Below, piece by piece: positions 1 through 9,962 of a DNA stretch of 64,000 bases (position 1 is the first letter of the stretch; each line of letters starts with the position of its first letter). Source of the stretch: Humulus lupulus (Eukaryota; Streptophyta; Magnoliopsida; Rosales; Cannabaceae); contig NC_084798.1 in NCBI RefSeq assembly GCF_963169125.1, forward strand, positions 195,047,481 through 195,111,480, written 5' to 3'. The notes below the pieces were generated by a model, which was given only the letters and a program-made list of their open reading frames with translations, was not told the origin of the DNA and made no database searches. Both the position numbers and the translations under genes were made by a program.

Positions 1-1315
1 AGGAGAATTATATTGAACCACAAAAAAAATAACAGATTTTAATTTAAATTCATTTCAGTTTTAATTAAAAGTTGTTTTATTTAAAAAGAAAAATAAAAAT
101 AATGATTATTTAAAAGTTTGTTTTAATTAATCAAAAATAATTAGAAAATTGTTTTCTTATTATTATTCTGGACCAACAATGCCACATATCCTACCGACAG
201 TAAAGTAAAGAAGCCCGATGGAGATCAAAACAGTTTTATTTTATTTATTTTAATTTTATAAAGTGGTTGTAAAATTAGAAATACCCAAAAGCACCCGGTT
301 CAACATTTATTGTTTATTTATTTATTTAAATAATTATTTTCATGTGATTAATGTGATTCATAACATGTTCATGCATTGTATGACATACATGAAAACCCAC
401 ACAGTCATAATCATGCATCTCATTAGTAGAAACATGATTATTAGGATTGTCCTATATGTTTATATGAATTGTTTTGTGAAATCAATTGCATGTAAATTAC
501 TTAGTTTTATTTTGAAAACTTGGTAAAATATCACACCAATTTTTAAGTCTTATGACTTAATTTCTTTAAACCAACTTTATTTTAAAAGTGTTCTTTTTTA
601 GTAAAGTTTAGATGAACATGATTGGTAATTTAAAATTGGATATGCACCTAGAAACTCGTTTTCTTTCCAATTTTAATTATGTTCATAAAGTTTAAAGAAA
701 CTGTAATTAATTTGGAATTAATTAGGTTAAAAACACTTATTTCAAAATAGTGAGTGGGAGAGGGTTGATATCTCAAACATAACCCATGGTCTCCATTATT
801 AATATAACACCGTGAGATATGAATAGCGCCTCGCGACGGCTTTGTTTTCGTCCCCCTAAGGAAGGCGTCTGGACATATCAATAGCAAGGTTGTATTTCTT
901 ACATAGATAGGAACTAATGATGAATTTTAGGCTTGACCGACCCTAAGGCGGCATGTTCTAAGTTAAGTCATGAACTCCGAAATAATGGGTTACACTCACA
1001 AAGTTATGATTAAGCTCGTGCAGTGGATAATCATAACTTAACCAAATTAAGCGGTACTTTAATGTTTAAAAGAGAAAATAAAGAGTTATTTTAAGTATTA
1101 AACAATAAAGATGAGAATGTCTTATAAATTCTCTAAAATTAATTTGACTGACCCTAAGGCGGCACTTTAATTGTTAGAAAATTTTATCGTGGAAATTAAT
1201 CTTTATTTATGTGTTTTAATTGTGCTCATGCATCACGTTTAATTTCCGAAACTTTGATATTTATTTTTCTAAATATAATAATAATATTTATTTGTACTTA
1301 TTTATTACCAGCAAA
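1..1315 (+). other. Untranslated leader of Copia A
   Basis: AT-rich sequence with no credible gene. It matches, in reverse complement, the leader of Copia C: for example the stretch near 272-300 (GAAATACCCAA followed by CACCCGG) has a counterpart near 63260-63290. It holds the block CGTCCCCCTAAGGAAGG at 849-865 and two copies of GACCCTAAGGCGGCA at about 939-953 and 1149-1163, motifs that recur in the other Copia leaders of this window. Short open frames here look like chance. Confidence 0.7.
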
Positions 1316-1747
1316 ATGTCTATTGGTGAATCACACACCGATGCCTTTCTCAAATCCTTGGTTTTTGAACCTGGAAATATGAAATACTGGTTTCGAGGCA
1401 TGTTGACTATTTTTTCTTATAAGAAAATGATGTCAACTGTCTGTGAAAAACCTCCAACAGAACCACCTCTGGCTACTAGCTATGAAGCAGAAGAAAAATA
1501 TGCAGATTGGATGAAATCCGATCGTATGGCACGTTATTGCATGCTTTCAACCATGCCTGACGAAACAAAGGAAAAATATATACACTATGACTCAGCACAT
1601 GAGATGTGGCGAGCAATGACAGAGGAAGTCTTTGCTGAGTGTCATCGTTTATCTCAAACGAAAAAGGTAAATAAGATTTACATATATTTTTCAACTTTGA
1701 ATAATAGATTCAAAGATTATGAATATCATATTCAAATTTTTGGATAG
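1316..1747 (+). pseudogene. Copia A gag, N-terminal part only
   Basis: The ATG at 1316 opens a Gag N-terminus that reads MSIGESHTDAFLKSLVFEPG and goes on into a UBN2-like region with a YADWMKSDRMARYCMLS stretch, typical of the capsid part of plant Copia Gag. An in-frame ATG at 1220 is less likely because its extra residues are low complexity. Homology ends around 1670, where AT-rich sequence begins with an AAAAAG/GTAAAT boundary that could be a splice donor or simply the edge of a deletion. The CCHC zinc knuckle and protease that should follow are absent. Confidence 0.75.
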
Positions 1748-2212
1748 TAGATTCAAAAATATATGCCACTAATCTATTTTTCTTTTGTATTTCCTTTTGC
1801 AGAATCAGAACCCTGAAAAGGAGGAAAAGACTGATGAGGATTTTGGTAGCAAGTAAGGAGCTGGAGAAGTTGGAGAGCAGTAGTTTTATTAAGTAATTTT
1901 TATTGTTAGTTGAACAATTTAAATTTCTTTATTTTGTTTTAGAAATTTTAGATTTCTTTAAACAAAGAAAACTACAATCTAGAAATTTAGTTTATTGTTA
2001 GTAATTTTGATTATTAATGTTTGGAAACTTATTTCTATTTTTGCATAACATTTATTTCTTTTATTAATAAAGTAGTTATTATTTAAAGAAATTATCTATT
2101 TATTTGTTATGCAAATGCTTTGGGATAAACAAAGTTTGCATACTTATATTGAATGAATTTTTTTTATATATATAATTTTGAATTATTTAAAAACAGCTAA
2201 TCCTAGATCTAT
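1670..2212. other. Foreign or degenerate AT-rich segment in place of the gag-protease junction
   Basis: About 540 bp between the gag N-terminus and the start of the integrase region. Zinc knuckle and protease, present at this point in Copia B and C, are missing. A short purine-rich stretch at 1800-1880 is followed by strongly AT-rich DNA with no repeats or genes that I recognise. Homology to Copia C resumes at about 2195-2215, around the codons for the N-P-R-S-I motif. The segment is either a replacement by other DNA or a deletion filled by decayed sequence. Confidence 0.55.
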
Positions 2213-2752
2213 TAAACTGATTCCAATAGTGAAACATATCTGTAGCACTTGAGATTGGACCATATTGGTCTAGACAGAATAAATAGGCTTGTAAAGGATA
2301 GTCCTTTAAGAAAACCATCTATTGGATCTCTCCCTATTTATGAATTCTGTCTAGAAGACAAAATAACCAAGAGACCTTTCTCTGCTAAAGGTTCAAGAGC
2401 CACAAAACCACTTCAGCTAGTACATACGGATGTTTACAATCCACTTAATGTACAAGCAAGAGGAGGTTGTGAATATTTCGTCACTTTCATTGACGATTAT
2501 TCGAGATATGGTTACCTATACTTATGTAAAGAAAATCTGAGACTTTTGGAAAGTTCAAAGAATTTCAAGCAAAGGCTGAAAAGCAATTGGGTAATTCACT
2601 AAAAAGAACTTCGATCTGATCGAGGAAGAGAGTACTTGGACTGTGAATTCAAGAACCATCAACGTGAGCATGGCATTCAATTCCAACTCACTACACTTGA
2701 AACAACGCAGTAAAATGATGTTTCAGAAAGACGGAATAGAACATTATTAGAT
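2213..2752 (+). pseudogene. Copia A integrase, N-terminal and core remnant
   Basis: It encodes the GAG-pre-integrase/HHCC region (LRLDHIGLDRINRLVKDSPL, then CLEDKITKRPFS) and the start of the integrase core (FVTFIDDYSRYGYLYL). After about 2530 the frame is lost through small indels, although pieces equivalent to the DRGGEYL and GTPQQNG motifs of Copia C can still be followed to 2750. The first zinc cysteine motif reads EFCLED where relatives have ESCLEG, so a metal-binding residue position is disturbed. Stops and frameshifts make it a pseudogene. Confidence 0.85.
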
Positions 2753-4882
2753 ATGGTTAGATCAATGATGAGTTTCTCATCATTACCACTGTCATTCAGG
2801 GGCTATACGATTCAATGTGTTCTATACACATTGAATGATGTTCCACCTAAGTCTATCCAAACGACTTCCATAGAATTATGGAATGGTTGTAAACTTAGTT
2901 TACATCATTTTAGAATTTGGGGGTGTCGTGCATACGTGCTTAATAGGAAGACCGGGAAGTTGGAAACGCGCTCTGAAGTGTGTATGTTTGTGGGATATTC
3001 CAAAGAGACTAGAGGTGGAATTTTCTATAGTCCAAAAGAAAAGAAAATATTTGTATTGACAAATGCAACTTTTCTTGAATATGACTATGTTAATAACCAC
3101 AAACCTCGCAGTAAGGTTGTACCGGAGGAGATGGTCTCAAATAAAGTCGCAAAGTCACCAGTAATAACCAATGAAAAACGGCAAGAGGAAACTGCTAGTT
3201 CTAGTCAGAATAGTAGAGAACTTCATCATAGTGGGAGGGTTAATAAGTTACCCACGTACTGTGAACACGAGGATCAAATCCTTGTGTTTGACACAAACAA
3301 AGATGATCCATTGACATTTGAAAATGCAATGAATCATTCTGACAAGGAAAAATGGCAAGAAGCCATGAACCAAGAAATGGAATCGATGTGTTCCAGTTAT
3401 GCCTGGGTTCTTGAAAATCCACCTGAGAATATCAAACCCATTGGTTGCAAGTGGATATTCAAGAAGAAAAGGGGTGCAGATGGAAAGGTAGAAACCTATA
3501 AAGTAAGGCTTATGGCCAAAGGCTACACACAAAGAGAGGGTGTGGACTATGAAGAAACATTTTCTCCAGTGGCCATGCTTAAGTCCATTCGCATACTCTT
3601 ATCCATAGCTGCCATCTATAATTATGAGATATGGAAAATGGACGTCAAGACAGCTTTTCTTAATGGCCACCTTGATGAAACCATTTATATGGAACAACTA
3701 GAAGGGTTTATAAAGAAGGATCAAGATCAAAAGGTATGCAAATTGTTGAAATCCATATATGGATTGAAACAAGCACCAAGATCTTGGAACTTAACATTTG
3801 ATGAAACTATTAAAACATATGGTTTCGAACAAAATGTTGACGAAGCATGTGTTTATAAATACATCAAAGGAAAAATTGTGGTTTTCTTAGTTCTTTACGT
3901 TGATGATATCCTACTCATTGGGAATGATGTAGAGACATTATCAAATGTAAAGAAATGGTTGGCTGACAAATTCCAAATGAAAGATTTGGGAGAAGCGAGC
4001 TATGTTCTAGGCATTAAAATTCTAAGAGATAGAAAGAACAAGCTCCTAGCACTTTCACAAGCAAATTATATTGATAAAGTGCTTGAAAGATTCTCTATGG
4101 AGAATTCCAAAAAGGTTCAATTGTCGACCAGACATGGAATTTCTCTTTGCAAAGATCAGTGTCCTAAGACACCACAAGAGCAAGAGGATATGAGAAAGTA
4201 TCCCTATGCGTCAGCTGTGGGGAGCCTAATGTATGCAATGTTATATACTAGACCTGACATATGTTATGCAGTAGGGATTGTCAGTCGTTATCAATCAAAT
4301 CTAGGTTTGGAACACTGGATTGCGGTGAAACATATTCTCAAGTATCTCAGGAGAACGAGAGACTATATGCTAGTATATTTGGGTAATGACCTCGAACCTA
4401 CTGGATACACTGACTCAGATTTTCAATCTGACAAGGATAGTAGAAAGTCTACTTCTGGGTCAGTATTCACTCTTGGTGGTGGAGCAGTTGTCTAGAGAAG
4501 CATTAAGCAATCCAGTATAGCCGATTCAACCATGGAAACTGAATACATAGCAGCTTGTGAAGCAGCTAAGGAGGCAGTTTGGCTGAAAAAGTTCTACACA
4601 GATTTGGAAGTAGTTCCAGAAGTGGAGAAACCACTTGTTCTTTACTGTGACAACAGTGGAGCAGTGGCTAATTCTAAAGGACCAAGAAGCCACAAGAGGG
4701 GAAAGCATATAGAGCGCAAATACCACTTAGTCAGAGAAATCGTACATAGAGGAGATGTGACCATTCTGAAAATCGCATCAGAACACAACCTGGCAGACCC
4801 GTTCATGAAGACGCTTCCAGCAAAGCAATTCGAGGGTCATGTACGTAATATGGGATTGAGAGAAATGCCTCACTTGCTTTAA
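2753..4882 (+). pseudogene. Copia A pol 3' half: integrase C-terminus, reverse transcriptase and RNase H
   Basis: One long frame runs from 2753 to a TAG at 4493-4495 and continues in the same frame to the stop at 4880-4882. The integrase tail is followed by the Copia RT (WIFKKKRGADGKVETYK, KMDVKTAFLNGHLDETIYM, LYVDDILLIGND with the catalytic YVDD at about 3897-3908) and then RNase H (TGYTDSDFQSDKDSRKSTSG; METEYIAACEAAKEAVWLKK; HLVREIVHRGD). The TAG replaces the tryptophan codon before RSIKQSS that Copia B keeps at the same position (TGG). Copia C has the same TAG there. Apart from this stop the RT-RNase H frame is clean, so decay is light compared with the gag end. Confidence 0.9.
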
Positions 4883-4884
4883 GT

Positions 4885-4897
4885 ACAAGTGGGAGAT
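4885..4897 (+). other. Polypurine tract of Copia A
   Basis: ACAAGTGGGAGAT lies immediately 5' of the LTR start TGTTAGG. This purine-rich AAGTGGGAGAT form is the usual plus-strand priming site of plant Copia elements and fixes the 3' LTR start at 4898. Confidence 0.85.
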
Positions 4898-6772
4898 TGT
4901 TAGGAGTGTGTCCTAAAAGCATGTAAAGGCATTTGTTTTTTTTGTGAATAAATAAATACGATGGTTTATTATTATTGTCATATTTAGATTGTTAAATTAT
5001 TGTTTAAATAATTTTGTAAATATCAGAAAATTTTCATATTCATTATTGAGGATGTGATCTTGTATTAGTACGAGAGAATTAAGATCACATGAATGAATAA
5101 AAATAGTCAACAACAACAAATTAAAGTTATGGAATTCTTTAATTGGAGTTGTAAGTACGGTTTACTGAGTATCATAATGATACAAATAATCTAGATTCGG
5201 ATTATTGATGTGGAAAGACATCTCGGTAAAGGTGCTTTATATAATATGATTACATATGACATGGACCGATGTGAATTAAAGTCTTTATCCAAAAACCATT
5301 TAACAATAAAGACTTGTAATTCATATCATAACCGATGATCATTTATAGATCAACCTAAATCCTGAGTGTTCATGAACTCCTGTTCATGTTTATTAAATCT
5401 TTTGATTCATTCGTTAAGGTCTCTTCAAAGAATGAGTCTAATGACTTTTGTTTTGGAGATTTAATATCATGGATGGCTGGGAACATGTATCAACAATACG
5501 GAATCTAATCTTTCCTAACGGATCGTATATTAGTTCCCTTAAGGGTTAATTCTAGAACTGAATGATTTTGAGCTCAAATCTATAATTAAATTATAGATTA
5601 ATTATTCACTAGTGAATTAATGGTACTTAAGTAATAAGAAGTAAATTAGAAAGGTTAAATGATAATTCTGCCATTCTAATTTATGAACTAATTAATTAGA
5701 GGGTTGAACTATTGTAAGATGGTTATATCAATGGACGACTTGAGAAAAGATCTCTGTAAAAGTATATCTATAACATAAAGAGTGCAATTCTGAATTTATA
5801 GTGGAGTAATATCAGAATTAATAAATTAATTATTATAATTAAAAGAGTTTAATTATTTAGTTTCAATTTATTGGAGCTTAATGTTATAGGTCCATGGTCC
5901 CCGAAATGGCTCAAACAATCACTGTCAAAGGCAAATACAAAAAAAAAAAAAAATGGGCAAAAAGGACTTATGTGATAAGTAAAATATTTTTCTATGTATC
6001 AAAGATAATTATTGTTTAATTATGTGTAATTAATTAATTAAGAATTAATTAATTATTTGATTTAACAAAAATATAATTAATTTTGAATTAATTTATTTTT
6101 GGGATTTTTGGTATTTAAATAATAATAAAAATTGGGAAAAATCACATGCCATCACAGGCATGTGGTACACGTGTGGCACAGTGCACACGCACTGTGCTAC
6201 ACGCATAAGAGAGTTTACTCAGTCTCTTGATTCCACAATTTTAGTTATTTAAATATTAAATAAATAATGAGATATTTTAATATTTTTAAAATATTATTAT
6301 TTAAAAAAAATCTGATAACTGATCAGTTATTTTGAATTTGTTTAAAATAACAAATATTTTAATTTATTAGATATTATTAAATATTGTATATCAATTTTTT
6401 CACAGAACGTAACTTTTCAGGGATAGAAAAATATCTAAGAATCTCTCTCAGAGAAATAGAACAGTGACAAAAACTAAAGTCATTGTTCTTCACAAAACCT
6501 AGGTCCAAACTTTATCAGATCTCATGTGTTGAGAACATTTGATAAATAGTTATTGCCTATTATTTGTATAGCGAGCCCACACTCGTTCTTTGTGTGCCTG
6601 AGAACATTTTGGAAGATCTTGGTGTGAGATTGTGAGATCTCAAGCAATTTAGCCATACGAAAAGATAGCAGCAAGGAAGGACCTGAGGTAATTTTTCTGT
6701 TCATGTCCTTGATTCAATATATATATGCATGTGAAGAAGTAGTTCTAGAAATCTTATGAGATTAATCTAACA
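4898..6772 (+). repeat. 3' LTR of Copia A (1,875 bp)
   Basis: It starts TGTTAG after the polypurine tract and ends CTAACA, a perfect 6-bp terminal inverted repeat with canonical TG/CA ends. The interior is AT-rich. The terminal region contains TTTGGAAGATCTTGGTGTGAG (6607-6627 or so), which is shared with the LTR of Copia C on the other strand (near 52725-52745) and supports family kinship. No host gene is seen inside. Confidence 0.88.
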
Positions 6773-6819
6773 ATTTGATTGTTGTTTCGCTGCGCATAAT
6801 CTCTGATTTGATCAATAAA

Positions 6820-7500
6820 AACCAACAGGTACGTTACGCCATCATTTTTTAGCCCAGAATGCATTACTTTGTAATAGTATAAGCATATGTCAACTCTAAA
6901 GTTGGTATGCTCCTCATCCGAGGGGTGCATGCTGATTTCATTGTACCCTGGGTAGGCATCCATAAATTTAAGTACCTCATGCCCTGTAGTAGCATCAACT
7001 AGCTGATCGATTCTTGGTAAAGGAAAGCAGTCCTTGGGGCATGCTATGTTTAAATTAGTGAAGTCGATGCAAGTCCTTCATTTTCCATTGGGCTTTGACG
7101 CTAGAACAGGGTTTGCAATCCACTCAAAGTAGAAGGCTTCTCTTATAACCCCATTCTCTTTTAGCCTTTTAAATTCTTCTTTTAAGGCCTTAGACCTTTT
7201 CTTTGTCAAGTAGCCTCCTCTTCTGCTGCACAGGCTTGAAATTTTCCTTGTCAATATTTAAGGCATGGCTAATTATCGTAGGGTTGCTACCTACCATGTC
7301 TTTGTGTGACCAGCCGAACACATCTTGGTTAGTTCCTGAAAAACTTATAAGTTCAGACTTGACTTCCTCTGCTAAGTTTTTTCCGACTCTTACCATTTTG
7401 GTCGGCTCTTCCTGGTCGGGCGGAACCTCCTCAAGGTCCTCAATTGGTCCCACTCCAGTATCATAATCTCCAAAGTGAGGATCAAAGTCCCTTTCCTCAC
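6820..7500 (-). pseudogene. Gypsy reverse transcriptase N-terminal remnant
   Basis: Read on the minus strand, the linker IEDLEEVPPDQEEP and VGKNLAEEVKSELISF is followed by FGWSHKDMVGSNPTIISHAL. The start of the RT comes next (7180-6960), ending in MDAYPGYNEISMHPSDEEHT and YKVMHSGLKNDGVTY, where the family norm is YKVMPFGLKNAGATYQ. The YVDD motif is lost: the sequence becomes unrelated around 6830. Frameshifts and stops lie between 7190 and 6963. Confidence 0.8.
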
Positions 7501-7528
7501 TTTGGGCAACACCCTATTTGGAGTCGCT

Positions 7529-8335
7529 CTACTTGTTCAAGGAAACTTGTTTTTGTTCTTCTAATGTGTTCATCTCCATTATTGTTGTTGGCTTGCTTTC
7601 TGCTAGTCCAACAAAAATCATAATGGTCATTGCCAAGCCTTTTTTAGCAGTTGTAATGGAGGAATTGTAACACTCCCAAGTTTCCCGCTGATTCCCTTTA
7701 AAACATACAATTCCAACATTGGTTGGGAATTTCATTTTTAAATGGAATATGGATGTGATAGCCCTCAAGTCAATGAGTATCGGCCCTCCGAGTAAGGTGT
7801 TGAAAGTTGAGGGAAGATCGACCACAATGAACGTGGCCATAACTGTACTATTCGTTGGTGCGGATCCCACAGTCACTGCTATTCTAATTGTCCCTGCTGG
7901 AGTCATTCCCTCTCCAGTAAAGCCATATAAGTTTTGTGTGCAGGGCTCAAGGTCTCGAACATAGAGTTTCATCCTTTCAAGGGTGGTCTTGAAAAGGATG
8001 TTAATTGAAAAACCATGGTCCACCATAGTTTGTGCAACGATCATATTAGCAATTTGGGCTTCTATCACCAAGGGATCGTTGTGTGGGAACTTGACATCTG
8101 CAGCGTCGTCCTTGGTGAATATAATAGGCTTACACTCGTACCGAGGTGTTTTGGGAGTACACTCCTCAAAGGCCAATACTTCCTCTCTTGGTTCATGTCT
8201 TAGCATTCGGGCATATCATTCTCGGGCCTTTATCCTCTCACCAGCTAGTTGTGGTCCTCTGCAAATCATGTCTAATCGACCAACTATCGGGGCTGGTTGT
8301 AGTGGTTGGGCTAGTGCGTCAGGAGGACCTGTAGC
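7529..8335 (-). pseudogene. Gypsy retroviral-type aspartic protease remnant
   Basis: The minus-strand frame carries IIFTKDDAADVKFPHNDPLV followed by TMVDHGFSINILF at the place where the Tat family has LVDNGSSVNLLF. The active-site triplet is therefore DHG instead of D-S/N-G and the following serines are changed, so the protease would be inactive. The downstream region LYGFTGEGMTPAGTIRIAV matches the family's LYGFSGEG stretch. The frame is open for 225 codons, but its neighbours are broken. Confidence 0.8.
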
Positions 8336-8794
8336 ACCCTGATTCTGTTTAGCAGGATGACGAATGTATCTTTTCATGGCCTGATGATTTTGGCGGACAA
8401 GAAATTCAATTTCATTCTTGAGTTGATTACACTGTTGGTGTCATGTCCATAATCATTATGGAAGCGGTAAAACTTGTTAGTGTCTCTCTTGCTTATATCT
8501 TTCCTAAAAGGATTTGGCTTCCTATTGGGCGCTTCAGCCTACGAAGCTTAAAATACTTTTGATCATGACCCTAAGAGGGTAGAGTAGGTGGTAAAACAAG
8601 GAATGTATTCTCGTGGGTTATCATTGGTCTTTGCCCGTTTATTGTCATTGTTATTATGACAATTGGAATTGTTATTTTGTTTGCCACCATTCTGATTTTT
8701 CTTGTTACCATTGCCATTGGTTGTTTGGTTCTGGTTAGTTGTATTAGCGTTTTTTGCTGGTGCAGTACTTGTTCCAGCTTGGTTTGATTGGTTC
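8336..8794 (-). pseudogene. Gypsy gag C-terminal region remnant
   Basis: The minus strand encodes an Asn/Gln-rich linker (TTNQNQTTNGNGNKKNQNGG) followed by REYIPCFTTYSTLLGS, then, after stops, KPNPFRKD and KFYRFHNDYGHDT. That last motif corresponds to the Tat zinc-binding motif CRFHNDVGHNTDDC, with its first cysteine changed to tyrosine and the second lost. The upstream edge at about 8793 joins directly, in frame, to a kinase exon with no LTR between. Confidence 0.75.
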
Positions 8795-9412
8795 CTATGT
8801 TTTACTTTCGAAAGTAGTCTCACCTCTGTCAAGGAAGAAAAAACAAACCCATAAATCATTACTTAAGAAAGAAATAATAATAATAAGATCAAAGACTTAC
8901 CATTTCTGAACTCTTCAACACTCTTATATGAGTGTGTATGGGGTCTCTTAATGGCCAGAGTTGCTTGAACATCAAAAGTGCCTTTATATACATTCCCAAA
9001 AGCACCAGAACCCAACAAGCATTCTCTGCTGAAATTATTGGTTGCCCTCACAACTTCCTCCAACTGAAACTTCCTTAGCATTGTCTTCTCTTCTTTCAGT
9101 ACTCCTATACAAATAGTTGTTGTATATACACTTATTTATATAGGTATATTGATCATTATCATATAGTATATATATATGTATGACTGAGGTACCTTTTGTG
9201 ATGTTGTAGAGGGGTGATTGGCGTTTTCTTAGAGTTGGGAGTAGCTTTTTTATGAAAAGGTAGAACAAGAAGGCAACCAAAAACACAATCAAAATGCCAA
9301 TACCGATTCCTCCCCATAAATGCATCTTATTACCATCATCAGAATTATCAGTTGTTGCTGATGAAGTATCCATTTTCACTCTGTCATCAAGTAATCTTGC
9401 ATTAATACCATT
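8793..9412 (-). pseudogene. Receptor-like kinase part: transmembrane exon plus truncated kinase domain
   Basis: Three minus-strand exons join with good GT-AG introns. The first (to 9193) encodes a signal-anchor-like segment (GGIGIGILIVFLVAFLFYLF) followed by basic KKLLPTLRKRQ. The second (9104-8901) carries the kinase start FQLEEVVRATNNFS, the glycine loop LGSGAFGNVYKG and the ATP lysine in LAIKR. The third (from 8825) gives EVRLLSKVKHRN with the alpha-C glutamate. Introns are 9105-9192 (88 bp) and 8826-8900 (75 bp), and phases match. The kinase stops at HRN where Gypsy gag begins, so subdomains with HRD and DFG are missing. It was a plasma-membrane receptor-like kinase type; now it is a fragment. 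Confidence 0.85.
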
Positions 9413-9436
9413 TTCTCACCTAAGCAAATATTAGTT

Positions 9437-9928
9437 TTATTTGTATTGAAGATATAGCATGCGGATTCCATACTCTTTCACTCTATACTTGCCAACATTA
9501 AAAAGTTCTTCCCGATCATTTTGTTCAAGGTAAAACTCAAATGAAACCTCTGTTGCATCAACACAGTCACTGTAGTCCTCATCAATATACCCCAAAAACA
9601 TGTGATCTGAACTCAGAAATTTCATTTCTAATTCATCCCCTTTAGCCTTTTGTAGCCTCTGAGAGCTCCAACTCCATCTACGGCTTTTGCCATTGCCGGT
9701 TTTGAAAACGTATTCGCAGCGACAATTCAAACGGTTAAGATCAAAACAATAGTGCTCAAACTCAACAACAATGCAAAAGGCAAAGCCTAAGAAATCTGCA
9801 CCATGCCAATCCGAAAAAAGATTAATATTTATTGAAGACCCCTCAGTTTGCTCATAGAACCATCCTATAATTTTATTTCCTGGACAACATAAATGGAACT
9901 TAGGCCAAATTGATTCATGCATCATCAC
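9437..9928 (-). pseudogene. TNL resistance protein C-terminal C-JID (jelly-roll) domain
   Basis: 163 open codons on the minus strand. The pattern CCPGNKIIGWFYEQTEGSSI, then WHGADFLGFAFCIVVEFE, is the hallmark of the C-JID domain that follows the LRRs in TIR-NBS-LRR immune receptors (family norm: PGxEIPxWFxxQxxGSSI, then FLGFAxCxV). The end reads YRVKEYGIRMLYLQYK and stops at 9437, similar to the usual CGVRLLY tail of TNLs. It sits 60-250 bp upstream of the transmembrane-kinase exons on the same strand. Whether the two were one gene or two neighbours cannot be decided from sequence alone. Confidence 0.85.
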
Positions 9929-9962
9929 AAGAAAGAGACATGATTATTTCTAATGTGAAGTA

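Larger units (their letters stand above)
1..6772 (+). mobile_element. Ty1/Copia retrotransposon A, 5'-truncated by the window edge
   Basis: A plus-strand Copia element. In order it shows an AT-rich leader, a gag N-terminus, integrase, reverse transcriptase and RNase H remnants, a polypurine tract and a complete 3' LTR. The order integrase before reverse transcriptase identifies the Copia superfamily. The 5' LTR and primer-binding site lie upstream of the window. Coding regions carry stops and frameshifts, so this copy is not autonomous. The leader (1-1315) matches the reverse complement of about 62340-63650, so Copia A and minus-strand Copia C belong to related families. The right flank begins at 6773 with ATTTG, the predicted TSD, which cannot be confirmed because the left end is missing. 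Confidence 0.93.
6790..8795 (-). mobile_element. Truncated Tat-type Ty3/Gypsy remnant
   Basis: A minus-strand internal fragment running gag C-terminus, protease, linker, start of reverse transcriptase. It resembles the Tat element at 29.7-42.3 kb at protein level, for example FPHNDPLV before the protease and WSHKDM before the RT. No LTR is present at either end: the left side stops at the Copia A LTR and the right side abuts a kinase exon at about 8793. Multiple stops and altered motifs show an old copy. Confidence 0.85.
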
